Notes: generated by a model from the letters alone, not told the origin. A DNA stretch of 34,732 nucleotides from Candidatus Levyibacteriota bacterium (GCA_016188975.1 JACPGQ010000007.1:1-34732); one strand, 5' to 3'; positions 7,872-17,415 are shown, numbered from the stretch's first letter. Made by a program: numbers and translations.

Positions 7872-9260
7872 CTACGCTTTTTTTGTAAGAGTTTCAATAT
7901 AGCTTACTAGTTCATTTCTCTTTTCCTCCATAACAGTTTTCTCTTTTGCTTCGACATTGAGGCGCAGGAGAGGTTCTGTGTTTGAGGACCTGACGCTGAA
8001 ACGCCAGTCAGGATAAGAGATAGCGATTCCATCAAGGGTTATAAGCTTACCGTCTTTGTAGGTCGTTTTCAGTGTCTCGAGGATTTCGGGTGCATTCTTC
8101 GCAGTGAAATTGATTTCTCCAGATTCGTATGATCGTCTCAGCTCCTCAGCTAGTCCGGAAAGTGTCTTGCCAGATTCAGAGAGAGCTTTCAGTACTGCAA
8201 TGATGGTCATGACTTGTGATTCCGCATTTCCTGTTGACTTGTAGAAATAGTGGGCTGAAGACTCGCCAGAAAAGACCGCTCCGGTATTGCCCATCTGTTC
8301 GGTGATAAATGCATGACCAACTTTGGTAATCTCATATCGTCCACCTGATTCTTCAATGATCGTTTTTGGCGTTAGGATGTATCTGATGTCAAAGAGAACA
8401 AGACTCCCCGGTTGTTTATCGATGAGCTCCCGCGCAATAAGGGCTGTGATTATCGATGCCGGGACGACGTGTCCTTTCTCATCAATAAAAAAAAGCCTGT
8501 CTCCATCACCATCAGGGGCAAGGCCAAAATCAGCTTTGTCTGACAGGACCCGTTCCTGAAGGTCTTTCAAATTGGCATAGTCCAGTGGATCAGGCTGGTG
8601 AGCAGGAAACGTTCCGTCAAGCTCGAAGTTCATCCGGATAAGGTCCGCGGGGATTTTTTTAAAAATCGCATCAATATAGGTGCCGCCCATGGCATTGGCG
8701 GGATCAGCGACAATTTTGTATTTCTTAAGCTGCGGATTGTGAAAAAAAGACAGGGCTGAGTCAACCTCACTCTCGACGATGTTTGTTTTAACCGCTACAC
8801 CTCCTATGTGTGTTTGGTCTGGAGTAGGGGGGGTTTCGCATATCTTTTTGACATCCTCCATGCCGGTTGATTTTCCGATTTTAATGAGGCCAGTTGGACT
8901 GCTGCGGACAAACTTAATTCCGTTATATTCTTTGGGATTATGGGATGCTGTTATTTGAATCCCGCAGTCATAGTGGTAGTGGAAAACTGAGAAATAAAAT
9001 GTAGGCGTTGATACAAGTCCGATATCAATGACATGTGCACCAAGCTTCACCAAACGATCTCTTGCAACAGCAAAAAGACTTGGTGAGGAGACGCGCATGT
9101 CTCGTCCCAAGACGACGGTGAGACCAGCTTTCTTACCAAACGAATCCTGAAAGAATTGGTATATGGAATCTATGATCGGCGCAATCGTCTCTTCGTTTAT
9201 TTGTGTTGGATAAATGCCGCGGATATCGTAGGATTTAAAAATTGATGAGTCAATCATCAT
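7872..9260 (-). CDS. Phosphomannomutase/phosphoglucomutase
   Basis: SYDIRGIYP, TASHNPKEYNGIKF, PDGDGDRLFFID, SNTEPLLRLNVEA motifs. Confidence 0.96.
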   Translation of the reverse strand: MMIDSSIFKSYDIRGIYPTQINEETIAPIIDSIYQFFQDSFGKKAGLTVVLGRDMRVSSPSLFAVARDRLVKLGAHVIDIGLVSTPTFYFSVFHYHYDCGIQITASHNPKEYNGIKFVRSSPTGLIKIGKSTGMEDVKKICETPPTPDQTHIGGVAVKTNIVESEVDSALSFFHNPQLKKYKIVADPANAMGGTYIDAIFKKIPADLIRMNFELDGTFPAHQPDPLDYANLKDLQERVLSDKADFGLAPDGDGDRLFFIDEKGHVVPASIITALIARELIDKQPGSLVLFDIRYILTPKTIIEESGGRYEITKVGHAFITEQMGNTGAVFSGESSAHYFYKSTGNAESQVMTIIAVLKALSESGKTLSGLAEELRRSYESGEINFTAKNAPEILETLKTTYKDGKLITLDGIAISYPDWRFSVRSSNTEPLLRLNVEAKEKTVMEEKRNELVSYIETLTKKA

Positions 9261-9272
9261 GTGTCTTTTATG

Positions 9273-9971
9273 TTAAAGCTGAAGGAGGAAAAAGTCAATG
9301 GAAGCAGGCAGCGACAGATCGTTTGTACCGGTCTTGCGCTTCTTGTCAAGGAGAAAAAGTCGTTCATGGAGCCTGAGAAGTTGCTCAGTGGTAAAGTGAG
9401 CAGCTTGTGTTTGAAGTTTGCTCTTTTGCCATGGGGCAAGTTTTTTTACCTCTTCAATCTCAGCATGTTCTTTGAGCGCGAGGAGCTGGCGGATAAGTCT
9501 GACGAGCATAGCAAGAAGCATCTCTTCACCTACATCGTGTTTTGCCTGTTGAGCCAGGATAATGAGTCTTTTTGTATTGCCCGGTTTTAGCTCATCAAGA
9601 AACGTAAAGAGTGTTGATGGTACTTTGTAAAGAAGCGTTTGCGCCTGAGGGATTGAGGAGAGCTGTGTTTTTGTTAATTGTTTTCCTTCCCAAAGGGTTA
9701 TGTCGTGCTCTTTTCCCTGGCTTGAAATGTAATCTGTGTAGGACGTAAGCTCCTGGCCTTTTTTTACTCTCGCAAAAAGGTCTTCGAGAAAGATGTTTTT
9801 TGATTCTTGGAACAATTCACCGCCTTCAAAAACCTGCACGAGATCCGTGATCGTGAATGTACCACCACGAAGCATGATCGGAGAACCGGCAGCCTGTTTC
9901 CGCTTGATAAACTCATTTCGTGAGGCAGTGATATTATCACCATGGAGGATTGTAATCATAGGAATGGCCAA
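9273..9971 (-). CDS. holA: DNA polymerase III delta subunit-like protein
   Basis: ITILHGDNITASRNEF N-terminus and delta-like C-terminal helical region; short and divergent. Confidence 0.65.
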   Translation of the reverse strand: MAIPMITILHGDNITASRNEFIKRKQAAGSPIMLRGGTFTITDLVQVFEGGELFQESKNIFLEDLFARVKKGQELTSYTDYISSQGKEHDITLWEGKQLTKTQLSSIPQAQTLLYKVPSTLFTFLDELKPGNTKRLIILAQQAKHDVGEEMLLAMLVRLIRQLLALKEHAEIEEVKKLAPWQKSKLQTQAAHFTTEQLLRLHERLFLLDKKRKTGTNDLSLPASIDFFLLQL

Positions 9972-10007
9972 TACGTACCAATGTCAAATATCCAATGACC
10001 AAATGAT

Positions 10008-10042
10008 ATTTGTCATTTGACATTTGACATTAGACATTTGAC
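10008..10042. repeat. Heptanucleotide tandem repeat (ATTTGAC)n
   Basis: ATTTGTC ATTTGAC ATTTGAC ATTAGAC ATTTGAC; inverted copy AATGTCAAAT at 9980-9989. Confidence 0.85.
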
Positions 10043-10413
10043 ATTTTTTTCTTGTATTCCTTAAACAGCTGGTGTGCTGTTTTACCAAGATGTCTGTCTT
10101 TTGTATGGTGGGGGAGAAGGGCTCCTGAGAAGTTTTTCGGAATATGGAGAAGCTCATGGATAAGGACTTTTTTCTTACTGTCTGTGTCGAGTTTGTCGTA
10201 GTAGCGGGAAATAACTTCTATAACGTACGCTGCCTGGACATTGAGAGCTCGCTGGAAAATCTTTGGGAAAGCCCAGGTTCTTGCATACGCCCTGGCTTTT
10301 GATCCATCGGTCCGATAGCAGAAAATCCGCTCCATATCGATATGTGAAAGCCCGAGAACTTTGCATATATCATGGAGGTCATCTCTCACGTCTTGTGCTT
10401 CTTCCCATTCCAT
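10030..10413 (-). CDS. Putative metallopeptidase (phage-metallopeptidase-like family)
   Basis: HELLHIP (HExxH) with downstream HHTKDRHLG; 127 aa. Confidence 0.75.
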   Translation of the reverse strand: MEWEEAQDVRDDLHDICKVLGLSHIDMERIFCYRTDGSKARAYARTWAFPKIFQRALNVQAAYVIEVISRYYDKLDTDSKKKVLIHELLHIPKNFSGALLPHHTKDRHLGKTAHQLFKEYKKKMSNV

Positions 10414-10415
10414 AG

Positions 10416-11585
10416 TTAGAACCCAAATAACCAGCCAAACATTGACATGGCAGCGTATCGAACGCTCACGCGTTTTTTCTTCTCATCTTGCGGAAATGAC
10501 AGCGTCGGCAAGGTTTTATTTCCCGTCTCACTTCCCAACACTTGTGGGGTTGGAGTTGGGGTGCTGTTTCTGGTTGGCCGGCCTTGTATTTTCAGCATAG
10601 CTGCTAAAGATCCATATTGTTTGGTTGGCTTCCCTTCCTTGTCAACAAAAGAAAATATCTCAAATGGCCCTCCTCCTGCACGAAGCAGGAACGGTGCAAC
10701 CATGACGATATCCTCATCATCCCAGACAGTTTCAAAAGCTTCAGTGTAATAACTTCCGCGTACTTCATCTGAAATTCGTTCACCTGACCAGCCTGTCTCA
10801 GTAATAAAAATAGGTAATTTTTTGTATGTTAATTGCCTGAGGAGCGACCTCTCGAAGCGAAAACTCGCGATTGAAGTTGCGTGTTGTATGCTCGGAGGCT
10901 GGGAGAAGGACGGATTTGGGTAGGAATGGCTGACGAAGCCATCTACCTGGTTAAATATTCCTGGTACAGCGTTATTCATTCGCTGGAGGTAGGTTATTTT
11001 GTTGATCGCACCATTGCCGTTTATGGAGGCATTATCAAGTCCAGCTGTAAGGATATAAAAATCAGGACTGCGTGATTTGAAGACAGTCACTGTGTATGAG
11101 AGGAGCTGGGCGTATTCTGCAGGGTTTGCCCGGCCGCCCCACTCGTCATTGCGGTTTACCTCATTAAACACACTCACGTATCTGTTTTTTACTGGCCAGT
11201 CGAGGGAATCGAGAAAATTTGCAAAATCTAAAACATCCTCTTCCTTCGGTCTCCGCCAGACTTTTGTATTGAAGAAGTCTCCTTCTGTCGCAAGCCTGAT
11301 TATCGGAACAACCTTGAGCTTGCGTGCTTTGTTCATGAAGTTCTGCCATTTCTCAAGGTCTCTGTCTCCAGCCTGAATCGGTATAACGACATAACCCCAT
11401 TCTCCTCCGTTGCTGTTAACAAGCGAAGCTGCGTCAGTAATCTCACTATCAAAAAGAATGTGGATACCGAATTTGTTATTTGGTAACACCAAAGGATCCT
11501 CTATGGCATGGGTAAGAGGTGGAAAGAGCGAGGATACAATCATTGTAGCAAGAAGAAAAAGCTTGGACAGGTAGCAGATTTTCAT
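10416..11585 (-). CDS. Secreted glycoside hydrolase-like (clan A TIM-barrel) protein
   Basis: Signal peptide; SVFNEVNR and FITETGWSG consistent with acid/base and nucleophile Glu; Thr/Pro linker near C-terminus. Confidence 0.75.
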   Translation of the reverse strand: MKICYLSKLFLLATMIVSSLFPPLTHAIEDPLVLPNNKFGIHILFDSEITDAASLVNSNGGEWGYVVIPIQAGDRDLEKWQNFMNKARKLKVVPIIRLATEGDFFNTKVWRRPKEEDVLDFANFLDSLDWPVKNRYVSVFNEVNRNDEWGGRANPAEYAQLLSYTVTVFKSRSPDFYILTAGLDNASINGNGAINKITYLQRMNNAVPGIFNQVDGFVSHSYPNPSFSQPPSIQHATSIASFRFERSLLRQLTYKKLPIFITETGWSGERISDEVRGSYYTEAFETVWDDEDIVMVAPFLLRAGGGPFEIFSFVDKEGKPTKQYGSLAAMLKIQGRPTRNSTPTPTPQVLGSETGNKTLPTLSFPQDEKKKRVSVRYAAMSMFGWLFGF

Positions 11586-11651
11586 GGTTCCATATTATAA
11601 CATGTCTGAATTGCATCTTCGATTGTTTCGGAAGTCGTTTCGGAAGTCGCG

Positions 11652-12341
11652 TTGCGTTTGTCGCTAAGATATATTATGATTCAACTTGTCATGTTTAAAA
11701 TTGAAAAGCTTGACCTATTAGTATCTCTGTATATTTTCTGCATTCTCCTCTCAGAGCTCATGGGCGGAAAAACATTTTTTATCACAAACATCGGCTCGTT
11801 CCCTCTCAATGCCAGTGTGGCGATTTTTCTTCTGCCAATCGTTTTTACGATTAACGATATTGTTATTGAAGTCTACGGCAAAGACAAGGCGCGAAGTATA
11901 GTCCGCTCAGGTCTTCTCATGGTGTTTTTGATGATCTTGTTTTCATTTTTGGCAATTTCGCTTCCGCCTTCAACGCGATTTTCTCAAAGAGAAGCATTCT
12001 ACGACAATATTTTTGGTACATCGATACGAATTGCTTTCGCGAGTTTAACTGCATTCACAATAGCAGAGTTTACTGATATCTTCATTTTCTCAAAAATTCG
12101 TCAAAAATTTGGAAAATCGAGACTTTGGCTTCGGAATAACGCTTCAAATATTCTGTCGCAGCTTTTCGATACGGTTATTTTCATGATACTTGCGTTTTAT
12201 GCATTTGACAGGCCATTTGCGAATAACGTTGCTTTTTTAAGTAGCCTGATACTGCCGTACTGGCTTCTCAAAAGCTTCATGTCTGTTATTGAAACGCCGT
12301 TTGTCTACTTGGGAGTTCGTTGGCTAAGAAAAGACAAGTAA
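11652..12341 (+). CDS. Queuosine precursor transporter family (YhhQ/VUT_1) protein
   Basis: Multi-TM; LLSELMGGKTFFI, NDIVIEVYGKDKARSIVRSG. True start may be the internal Met (MIQLVMFKIEKL). Confidence 0.88.
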   Translation: MRLSLRYIMIQLVMFKIEKLDLLVSLYIFCILLSELMGGKTFFITNIGSFPLNASVAIFLLPIVFTINDIVIEVYGKDKARSIVRSGLLMVFLMILFSFLAISLPPSTRFSQREAFYDNIFGTSIRIAFASLTAFTIAEFTDIFIFSKIRQKFGKSRLWLRNNASNILSQLFDTVIFMILAFYAFDRPFANNVAFLSSLILPYWLLKSFMSVIETPFVYLGVRWLRKDK

Positions 12342-12359
12342 TCCATTTGTTTTGCAAGG

Positions 12360-12820
12360 ATGAATGTAATCCTCGTCATGGTCCAGTCTATTAATGGAAA
12401 AATCACTTTCGGAGATGACCCAAATATCTACAAATGGACCTCCAAAGAGGATCAGGATTTTTTCTTCAGTCTACTCAAAAAACATAGGCTCATCATAATG
12501 GGAAGCAAGACATATCTTGCAGCAAAAGAACGAATCAAACCGAACCTGGACAGAAGGCGAAAGAACTTATTACAAGACTTTCGAAAGAGGGTTTTGAAAC
12601 AGTGCTATTGGTAGGTGGAGGTGAAATAAATAGAGCATTTCTTGAAGAAAATCTTGTCGATGAGTTGTATTTGACACTTGAGCCTAGGATATTCGGGAGA
12701 GGGAACAGTGTTTTCGTAGAAGGCGATTTTGAGCACGTGTTGCAACTTCTAGCGTCTACAAAACTAAACGACAAGGGAACTCTCCTTCTTCACTATCTTG
12801 TTATGAAAAATGGCAAGTAA
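12360..12820 (+). pseudogene. RibD C-terminal/dihydrofolate reductase-like gene with internal deletion and frameshift
   Basis: Frame 1: MNVILVMVQSINGKIT...MGSKTYLAAKERIKP. Other frame from about 12543: EPGQKAKELITRLSKEGFETVLLVGGGEINRAFLEENLVDELYLTLEPRIFGRGN... ; the family middle section is absent. Confidence 0.85.
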
Positions 12821-12864
12821 CGTGTCATTCGGTATTTGCAGCCTCTCACTGCTATAATTTCTTA

Positions 12865-13827
12865 ATGAAGTTTATCTGGCAGAAACTGAAAAGACCATTT
12901 TTTGTTCTTGCACCTATGGAGGATGTCACTGATAGTGTCTTTCGTCGTATTGTTGGGAAATACGCTCCACCGGATGTGTATATTACCGAGTTTACCAACA
13001 CTGATGCGCTGACGTCGCTTGGTGAAAAAAGTGCTTTGCAACGGTTATTGTTTACCGAAAAAGAGCGGCCAATTATAGCTCAGATCTGGGGAATCCATCC
13101 GACAAAATTTTATGAAGCAGCACAAAGAATTGCTGCCATGGGATTTGACGGCATAGATATCAATATGGGCTGTCCCCAGAGGGAAATTATCAAAGACGGT
13201 GCCTGCTCAGCGCTCATTGCTAATCATGAATTAGCAAAACACATTATTGATGCGACCAAAAAAGGCGCACCTGAACTCCCCCTTAGCGTAAAAACAAGAA
13301 TCGGCATGCAGAGTATTGAGACAGAAAAATGGATCGGGTTTTTGCTTGAACAGCAACTAGACGCTCTTATCATTCACGCACGCACAGCTAAGGAGATGTC
13401 TGATGTCCCAGCGCACTGGAACGAAGTGAAGAAAGCAGTGGAGCTCAGGGATGCGAAAGGACAACAAGCTGTCGTTATCGGCAATGGCGATGTTATTGAC
13501 AGAGAAGACGGAAAAAAGAAAGCCAGGGAGACAGGCGCAGACGGGATTATGATCGGGAGGGGAGTTTTTCATAATCTCTTTGCGCTCGGAGATAACAGCA
13601 GCGTCTGGCCGACACTCGCTCCTGAGCAAAAAATCTCAATTCTCAAAGAGCATGTCAGGCTTTTTGATAAAACGTGGGGGAAACACAAAAAGTTTGCAGT
13701 CTTGAAGAAATTTTTTAAGATCTACGTCAACGGTTTTCCAAATGCATCCGCAATGCGTATGAAGTTTATGGAAACGACAACACATGAAGAAGCAATCGTA
13801 TTGGCAAACAGTATTCTTTCAAAATAA
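12865..13827 (+). CDS. dus: tRNA-dihydrouridine synthase
   Basis: LAPMEDVTDSVFRR, DINMGCPQREIIKDGACSAL, SVKTRIG, GNGDV, GADGIMIGRG. Confidence 0.95.
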   Translation: MKFIWQKLKRPFFVLAPMEDVTDSVFRRIVGKYAPPDVYITEFTNTDALTSLGEKSALQRLLFTEKERPIIAQIWGIHPTKFYEAAQRIAAMGFDGIDINMGCPQREIIKDGACSALIANHELAKHIIDATKKGAPELPLSVKTRIGMQSIETEKWIGFLLEQQLDALIIHARTAKEMSDVPAHWNEVKKAVELRDAKGQQAVVIGNGDVIDREDGKKKARETGADGIMIGRGVFHNLFALGDNSSVWPTLAPEQKISILKEHVRLFDKTWGKHKKFAVLKKFFKIYVNGFPNASAMRMKFMETTTHEEAIVLANSILSK

Positions 13828-13866
13828 TCATTTCTTCTCTATACTGAAATTACCTCTTTTGTCAGG

Positions 13867-15048
13867 ATGTATGGAGAATTGATGGATAAGAAACTACTCG
13901 GCCTTTTTCTCTACTGGCGATTGTTTTTGTTCCTGCCGCTTTTTGTCGCGAATATGGTGATCCCTGCGAGAAGAGGATATGAATATACGCTTCTGTCACA
14001 TTTTATAAACGGCGATAGTCCTCTGAATTATTTTCTCCTATCCCCCTTCGTGAATTTTGACGGGGTCTATTACTTGATGATTTCAGGAGCTGGGTATACG
14101 GTAAATGCTGGTTTTTTCCCGCTTTTCCCACTCGTCTTGAAATTCCTTAACCTTCCTTTTGGGACGGTGCATCATTTTACAATCACGCAATACGTTCTCG
14201 CGACGATTCTTGTGAACGTCATCGGATTCCTAGTAGCAGTGTTTTTCTATAAACTCGTCCGTCTGGACTACGACAAGGAAGCAGGTTTCTATGCTGTCCT
14301 GGGACTACTCTTTTTCCCAACAGCATTTTTTCTCGCAAGTTTTTATAGTGAGGGATTATTTCTTTTGCTCACAATCGTAGCGTTTCTCTTTGCTCGGAAA
14401 AAGAAATGGGTTTTTGCAGGTATTAGCGGAGTCCTTTTGACCGCGACGCGTGTCGTCGGAATTGCCATTTTGCCTGCGCTTCTTGTTGAATGGTATATCT
14501 GGTGGAAAAGTAGCGGTAAGAAGTTTTCTGTAAGAATTTTTTTAACATCCCTCCTCCCGACTCTTATGACGCCTCTCGGGCTGATTGGGTACATGGTATA
14601 CAACGCAGTGAAATGGGGAGACGCACTGTACTTCGTCCATGCTCAAGGCAATTTCGCTAACAGCAGGTCTGTTTATGGTGTGATTCTTCTTCCACAAACA
14701 CTTGTCAGGTATGCAAAAATTCTTACTTCCGTTTCGCCAGGGCAATTTGAATGGTGGATTGCGCTTCTTGAAGTCACTGCAGTTTTGTTTGGTATCACAA
14801 TGCTTTTTGTTGCGTGGAAAAAGAAAGTCAGGGTGTCTTATTTGGTGTTTGCAGTTATTGCATTCCTCATCCCTTCATCAACAGGAACATTTACTGGCAT
14901 GCCACGGTATGTTTTGGTCCTTTTTCCGATTTTCATCGCTCTCACACTCCTGAAAAACAGCAAAATCCGTTTTGCTTTGTATGCTGTTTTTTTCGTTCTT
15001 CAAATACTTCTTTTTACTCTTTTTGCCAAGGGGTATTTCATCTCCTGA
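13867..15048 (+). CDS. PIG-V-like / ArnT-type membrane mannosyltransferase
   Basis: Polytopic; FVNFDGVYYLMIS..GYT..FFPLFPLVLK and FFPTAFFLASFYSEGLFLLL typical of PIG-V family. Confidence 0.85.
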   Translation: MYGELMDKKLLGLFLYWRLFLFLPLFVANMVIPARRGYEYTLLSHFINGDSPLNYFLLSPFVNFDGVYYLMISGAGYTVNAGFFPLFPLVLKFLNLPFGTVHHFTITQYVLATILVNVIGFLVAVFFYKLVRLDYDKEAGFYAVLGLLFFPTAFFLASFYSEGLFLLLTIVAFLFARKKKWVFAGISGVLLTATRVVGIAILPALLVEWYIWWKSSGKKFSVRIFLTSLLPTLMTPLGLIGYMVYNAVKWGDALYFVHAQGNFANSRSVYGVILLPQTLVRYAKILTSVSPGQFEWWIALLEVTAVLFGITMLFVAWKKKVRVSYLVFAVIAFLIPSSTGTFTGMPRYVLVLFPIFIALTLLKNSKIRFALYAVFFVLQILLFTLFAKGYFIS

Positions 15049-15081
15049 TATTCAGGCAGTGATGGGAAGCAACAGCAAAAG

Positions 15082-16374
15082 CTAATAAATAGCTACTTTC
15101 TGGATCTCAAAGATATTTCCTACCGAATAATGGGCGTTAAATGAAATGTTGTTGCCATTTTCGACAAACGGGTCGTTCATCATGTAGTTTCCGCTACTTC
15201 CTGAGCGTAGAACAACAAAATGAGTTCCTCCGTAAGCATTGATGCCGACTACCACGGGATGGCCTTCGCTAAGTGCCGAATCAATAGTCGCTCCAATTCT
15301 TTCTGCTGTTTTGCCGTTTGCAGAGATTTTATACAGAAGATACGCTGGATAGTAAGAAGCGAAATTCGAGGGATTTGCATTGATGTCACTTGGTAATGTC
15401 TTGACACCATAATGTGTCATGACCATAGCCATTGCTGTGACCAAACAGCCATCACTTGCGAGAGTGTATTGGGTACCATTGAGCGAGAGATTTCCCCACT
15501 GGGAATCCCGCTGATTGTAATAACAGCCCCAGTCGTCGCAAACCGTTTGGTTGCTCAGGATAGACGCACCTCCTTGGTTTTGGGTAAACCTCGTAAAGCC
15601 TTCAAGCTGAGCCTTGGCTTGCGCAAGCAGCCGCTGGTAGTTTGCCTCGCTTCCTTGGGTTTGGGCAAGGAGAACTTTTTTGTTGTCTTTTTCTTTTTGC
15701 AAGTCTGCGTTGTAGGTTTCAAGCTGAACTTTGAGTGCCTCAACTTTTTTTTGTTTCTCAACGTAGATTTGTTTCTGGTTGGCGTAATCGACTTTTGCTT
15801 GCTGGACAGAATACATCAGCTGTTTATCATGGGCTTGCATCTTTTTAAGGTAATTTTCTTTCGCAAGGTACTTGTTCAGGTCATCAGCAGAAAGGAACAC
15901 CGAAAGAGAACTAACCGATCCGGCCATGTATGTTGCCTGTATACGCCTGATCAAAACTTTTGTGATGTCTCCCAATGATTTTTCCAGTTGGGAAACCTTG
16001 TTTGTAGCGATACCGATATCACTCTCAAGCTGTATAATTTCCTCCTTTGTCGATGCGATTTTATACACTGTCAGTTTGATTTGGTTATCCATGACTGCGA
16101 TTTGCGAGGAAAGTGAGCGTTCTTGCCCTTGGAGTTCAGTTATTTTTCCCGTAAGTTCTGTAATTTTTTTTCTTAGGTCCTTGATGGTCCCAGTATTATC
16201 TGTCTCTGCGCTCTCAGTTGCTTGATCCTCTGCGGAAACACGAGTGATGTAAAAGAGAGATAGTAGCGGCAACGCTAGCGAAAAAAAAACGATAGGCAGA
16301 AAAACGCTTCTTCGCATTGTGGAGCATTTATTATACCAAGGTGACAATGCGAAAGGCAAGAAGAAGCAGGACAA
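15082..16374 (-). CDS. Secreted coiled-coil protein with C-terminal C39-like peptidase domain
   Basis: Signal/TM segment, long coiled coil (EnvC/NlpD-hydrolase-like), then YYNQRDSQWGN...SDGCLVTAMAMVMTHYG...GTHFVVL...NDP. Confidence 0.88.
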   Translation of the reverse strand: MSCFFLPFALSPWYNKCSTMRRSVFLPIVFFSLALPLLSLFYITRVSAEDQATESAETDNTGTIKDLRKKITELTGKITELQGQERSLSSQIAVMDNQIKLTVYKIASTKEEIIQLESDIGIATNKVSQLEKSLGDITKVLIRRIQATYMAGSVSSLSVFLSADDLNKYLAKENYLKKMQAHDKQLMYSVQQAKVDYANQKQIYVEKQKKVEALKVQLETYNADLQKEKDNKKVLLAQTQGSEANYQRLLAQAKAQLEGFTRFTQNQGGASILSNQTVCDDWGCYYNQRDSQWGNLSLNGTQYTLASDGCLVTAMAMVMTHYGVKTLPSDINANPSNFASYYPAYLLYKISANGKTAERIGATIDSALSEGHPVVVGINAYGGTHFVVLRSGSSGNYMMNDPFVENGNNISFNAHYSVGNIFEIQKVAIY

Positions 16375-16427
16375 AGTATTCTCATACTTGACTAGTATAA
16401 GTTTGTTCTGTTATTGTTGGTATTATT

Positions 16428-17243
16428 ATGTTTTCTTCGCTACTCATAACGTTTCGTGAAACGCTTGAGGCAGCTCTGGTTGTTGGCATAGTCATCACCT
16501 TCCTCACAAAAACTAATCAACAAATCTTCAAAAAATTCGTCTGGCAAGGGGTTTTTTCTGGAATTGGTCTTGCAGTTTTGGTTGCTGTCGTTCTTGAAGC
16601 ATTCTTCGGAGGTTTTGAAGGAAGGGCTGAGGAAATTTTTGAAGGAATACTTATGTTTGTCACTGCAGGGTTTTTGACTTGGATGATTCTCTGGGTTCAC
16701 AGACAAAAGGATGTTGCAAAAAGAATTAAAGAAAAGGTGGCACTTCACGCACAAAAGGGCTATGGTATTGGGATACTCATTCTTATTGCAAGCTCAGTAT
16801 TTCGAGAAGGTGTTGAAACAGTACTTTATTTGAAAGCAAGTAGTCTTGCGGGAGCATCAAACCAACTAGCTGGTGCTGTATTTGGTATACTTTTGGCTTT
16901 GGGTCTTGGATACGTTCTCTTTCGATGGGCAATTAGAATAAACCTCTCACTGGTTTTTAATGTCACGAGTATATTCCTTCTTCTTTTTGCTGCAGGTCTC
17001 GTAGCCCATGGCGTGCATGAGTTTCAAGAGGCCGGATTGTTACCGATATTTACGTTCGATCCAGTACTCAACATTTCTCACATATTAGACCACAAGAGCA
17101 CCCTCGGAAGCTTGTTGCGAGTTGTTTTCGGGTATACGAGCAAACCGACAATTCTTGAGCTTGTTTCATATAGCTCATATGTTGTTTTCATTCTTTGGTT
17201 ACAGCGATTCACCGACCGCATCTTGCTAAAGCGCGCCTCGTAG
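16428..17243 (+). CDS. FTR1 family iron permease
   Basis: Two REXXE motifs (RETLEA, REGVET) in a 7TM protein. Confidence 0.93.
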   Translation: MFSSLLITFRETLEAALVVGIVITFLTKTNQQIFKKFVWQGVFSGIGLAVLVAVVLEAFFGGFEGRAEEIFEGILMFVTAGFLTWMILWVHRQKDVAKRIKEKVALHAQKGYGIGILILIASSVFREGVETVLYLKASSLAGASNQLAGAVFGILLALGLGYVLFRWAIRINLSLVFNVTSIFLLLFAAGLVAHGVHEFQEAGLLPIFTFDPVLNISHILDHKSTLGSLLRVVFGYTSKPTILELVSYSSYVVFILWLQRFTDRILLKRAS

Positions 17244-17415
17244 GGAATGTTGTCGTCTACGGTGAGGGTAGGACGTTTATTTTCATTTTTTGCAGCTTGT
17301 GAATAGAATCGTCTTCTCGCCGACCCGACGTCCTGTCTATTCGAACGATCTTTAGCGTTTTGGGAACGATTAAGGCTAATATTTCAAGAGTCAGAAGAAG
17401 AGTGAGCACAAGTAT

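Noticed and set aside
15412-15978. 188 aa plus-strand ORF
   Set aside because: Antisense to the coiled-coil/C39 peptidase gene; composition looks like a shadow frame.
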